A stretch of 15,914 nucleotides of DNA from contig DAOVFE010000009.1 of NCBI GenBank assembly GCA_030673085.1, positions 1 through 15,914 on the forward strand, written 5' to 3'. Position 1 is the stretch's first letter; the number at the start of each line of letters is the position of its first letter. The notes beneath the pieces are model-generated. The model worked only from the letters and a program-made list of their open reading frames with translations. It made no database searches and was not told where the DNA came from. A program made the position numbers and the translations under genes. The stretch comes from Anaerolineales bacterium (GTDB taxonomy: Bacteria; Chloroflexota; Anaerolineae; Anaerolineales; E44-bin32). Of the stretch, positions 15,090 through 15,914 are shown in pieces.

Positions 15090-15104
15090 TTGCCGGAGGT
15101 GCAG

Positions 15105-15353
15105 ATGGGGAAAAAGGAAGAGAAGATTGAAGTTGAGGGCACGGTTACCGAAGCCTTGCCATCGACTCAATTCCATGTGGAATTGGATAATGGCCATACG
15201 GTGTTAGCCTATCTTTCGGGGAAGATGCGGAGATATTATATTCGCATTCTGCGCGGTGATCGCGTGCGGGTGGAGCTTTCGGCGTATGATCTAACCCGTG
15301 GTCGGATTATTTATCGCTATAAAAAACGAAGCCCCAGCATAAAGAAAGACTAG
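15105..15353 (+). CDS. infA: Translation initiation factor IF-1
   Basis: An 82-residue single OB-fold protein that binds the 30S A-site during initiation. It matches IF-1 along its length: EEKIEVEGTVTEALPSTQF, VELDNGHTVLAYLSGKMR, YYIRILRGDRVRVELS and AYDLTRGRIIYRYK. The C-terminus has about nine extra basic residues (KRSPSIKKD) over the usual 72-73. The start at 15105 gives the standard MGKKEEKIE beginning with GGAGG 5 nt upstream; the frame is open back to 15060, but that part covers the hairpin and is not IF-1-like. It is the last gene of the S1-like/rpsU/infA unit. Confidence 0.96.
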   Translation: MGKKEEKIEVEGTVTEALPSTQFHVELDNGHTVLAYLSGKMRRYYIRILRGDRVRVELSAYDLTRGRIIYRYKKRSPSIKKD

Positions 15354-15400
15354 TTGGGTGGCAATATTCCCCTCTGGACTTATCACTTGAAATAGCGAAT

Positions 15401-15435
15401 GAATCGTCCCCTGATCAGGGGACGATTCGTGTTTT
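15401..15435 (+). terminator. Intrinsic terminator after infA
   Basis: Bases 15401-15428 form a perfect 28-nt palindrome (14-bp arms meeting at TGATCA), followed by GTGTTTT. Termination to the right is well supported; leftward termination is less clear because the opposite flank has no T-run. Confidence 0.88.
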
Positions 15436-15520
15436 AAGAATCAGTGCGCGCTAATCCTGCCCGGATCGAGTTTCTACTAAGGTTAAGCCGCGTGTTCGAG
15501 CTTCTGCTAGCAGCTCTTTT

Positions 15521-15670
15521 ATGGGAAAAAGCCAGAATACCCCGCAGCTTGCTGTGGGGATGAATGGCAAGCGGGGGTTTGAGGGCTGCTGCCCCATGGA
15601 AAAAGCCAGGAAACCCAACAACTTGCTGTAGGGATGAGTGGAAAGTGTGGGTTTGGGAGCTACCGCCCCC
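15521..15670 (-). repeat. Two tandem repeat units, inverted relative to the left end
   Basis: Units begin ATGGGAAAAAGCC at 15521 and ATGGAAAAAGCC at 15596, period about 75. The second (15596-15670) is nearly identical to the reverse complement of the unit at 41-114. The first is more diverged and carries the CCCCGCAGCTTGCT core also found at 2111-2124. Together with the left end they form inverted repeats of about 187 bp, some 15.3 kb apart. Confidence 0.85.
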
Positions 15671-15671
15671 A

Positions 15672-15733
15672 TTATGGCTTTTTCCTTAGAAGAAGGGGCT
15701 ATCTAAAAAGTCGAAAATCGCGATTATCATCCC
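15672..15733 (+). repeat. 62-bp direct repeat, copy 1, with a decayed gene start
   Basis: This copy matches 15853-15914 with four differences at an offset of 181. The ATG of copy 2 reads AAG here (15708-15710). In that frame the copy continues as S-K-I-A-I-I-I-P-I-N-E-P-D-S-V and stays open to a TGA at 15885-15887, with no in-frame start at the beginning. It looks like a start-less remnant of a gene 5' end, or promoter-proximal DNA duplicated along with the repeat. Confidence 0.7.
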
Positions 15734-15852
15734 CATCAATGAGCCAGATTCTGTAATAATCAAGCATAAACTCCCCACTTCGCGACTAATTTACTCAGTG
15801 CAATTGGGCCAGCTCTCTAACGACCCGCCTTTTGGAACAACCCCTTATTCAC

Positions 15853-15914
15853 TTATGGCTTTTTCCTTAGAAGAAGGGACTGTCTGAAATGTCGAAAATC
15901 GCGATTATCATCCC
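15853..15914 (+). repeat. 62-bp direct repeat, copy 2
   Basis: Second copy of the segment at 15672-15733; the homology reaches the last base of the window, so the true repeat is probably longer. It contains a purine-rich AGAAGGGA and the start codon at 15889. Confidence 0.8.
15889..15914 (+). CDS. Possible 5' end of a gene cut by the window (glycosyltransferase-like N-terminus)
   Basis: ATG at 15889 opens the frame M-S-K-I-A-I-I-I-P and runs off the window. A short basic start followed by a hydrophobic strand ending in Pro is typical of family 2 glycosyltransferases, but also of other Rossmann-like proteins. AGAAGGGA (about 15872-15879) is a reasonable ribosome site about 9 nt upstream. Only eight complete codons are visible, so identity is a guess. 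Confidence 0.3.

Noticed and set aside
15060..15104. 15-residue extension of IF-1
   Set aside because: It covers the hairpin at 15074-15089 and the real ribosome site; standard IF-1 begins at 15105.
14796..15197. 133-codon minus-strand frame opposite rpsU and infA
   Set aside because: It is the complement of highly basic real genes; Arg-rich codons create open shadow frames.

Overview
The window suggests a chromosomal segment of a bacterium, most likely Chloroflexota or a close relative. The basis is a variant metallophosphoesterase family, a 59-residue small protein and a eukaryote/archaeal-type prolyl-tRNA synthetase that I recall from that phylum, plus Gram-positive-style SAM-I control of metK. 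The phylum is an inference; no rRNA or tRNA gene is visible. All complete genes lie on the + strand. They are housekeeping genes, mostly translation and RNA metabolism.

Layout. 1-260: two tandem 74-bp repeat units and a 19-bp-stem hairpin. 260-1746: promoter, SAM-I riboswitch with terminator, and metK. 1747-2773: about 1 kb without a convincing gene, holding a REP-like hairpin and a cluster of inverted and direct repeats. 2774-3385: metallophosphoesterase. 3528-7430: tight run of APH-family kinase-like protein, LOG-family protein, proS and a HEAT-like helical protein. 7419-10293: promoter, rpsO, a structured intergenic leader, pnp and a terminator. 10294-10913: long untranslated region, then an AI-2E-type membrane protein (10914-12146) and a 59-aa conserved small protein (12309-12488). 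12901-13468: promoter and a phosphoribosyltransferase. 13526-15435: perfect-consensus promoter, a leader with two mutually exclusive hairpins, a four-S1-domain protein, bS21, IF-1, and a terminator built on a 28-nt perfect palindrome. 15521-15914: inverted copies of the left-end repeats, then a duplicated 62-bp segment ending in what looks like the first codons of a new gene.

How the parts fit. metK makes SAM and is shut off by SAM through its riboswitch. The S1-like protein, bS21 and IF-1 all act on the 30S subunit during mRNA binding and initiation and appear to form one operon behind an attenuator-like leader. rpsO and pnp form the classical ribosome/RNA-decay pair; the pnp leader can fold a long stem or, alternatively, hide the pnp Shine-Dalgarno sequence. 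These two leaders are the most interesting regulatory candidates. The near-identical inverted repeats at the two ends may mark contig breakpoints or recombination sites.
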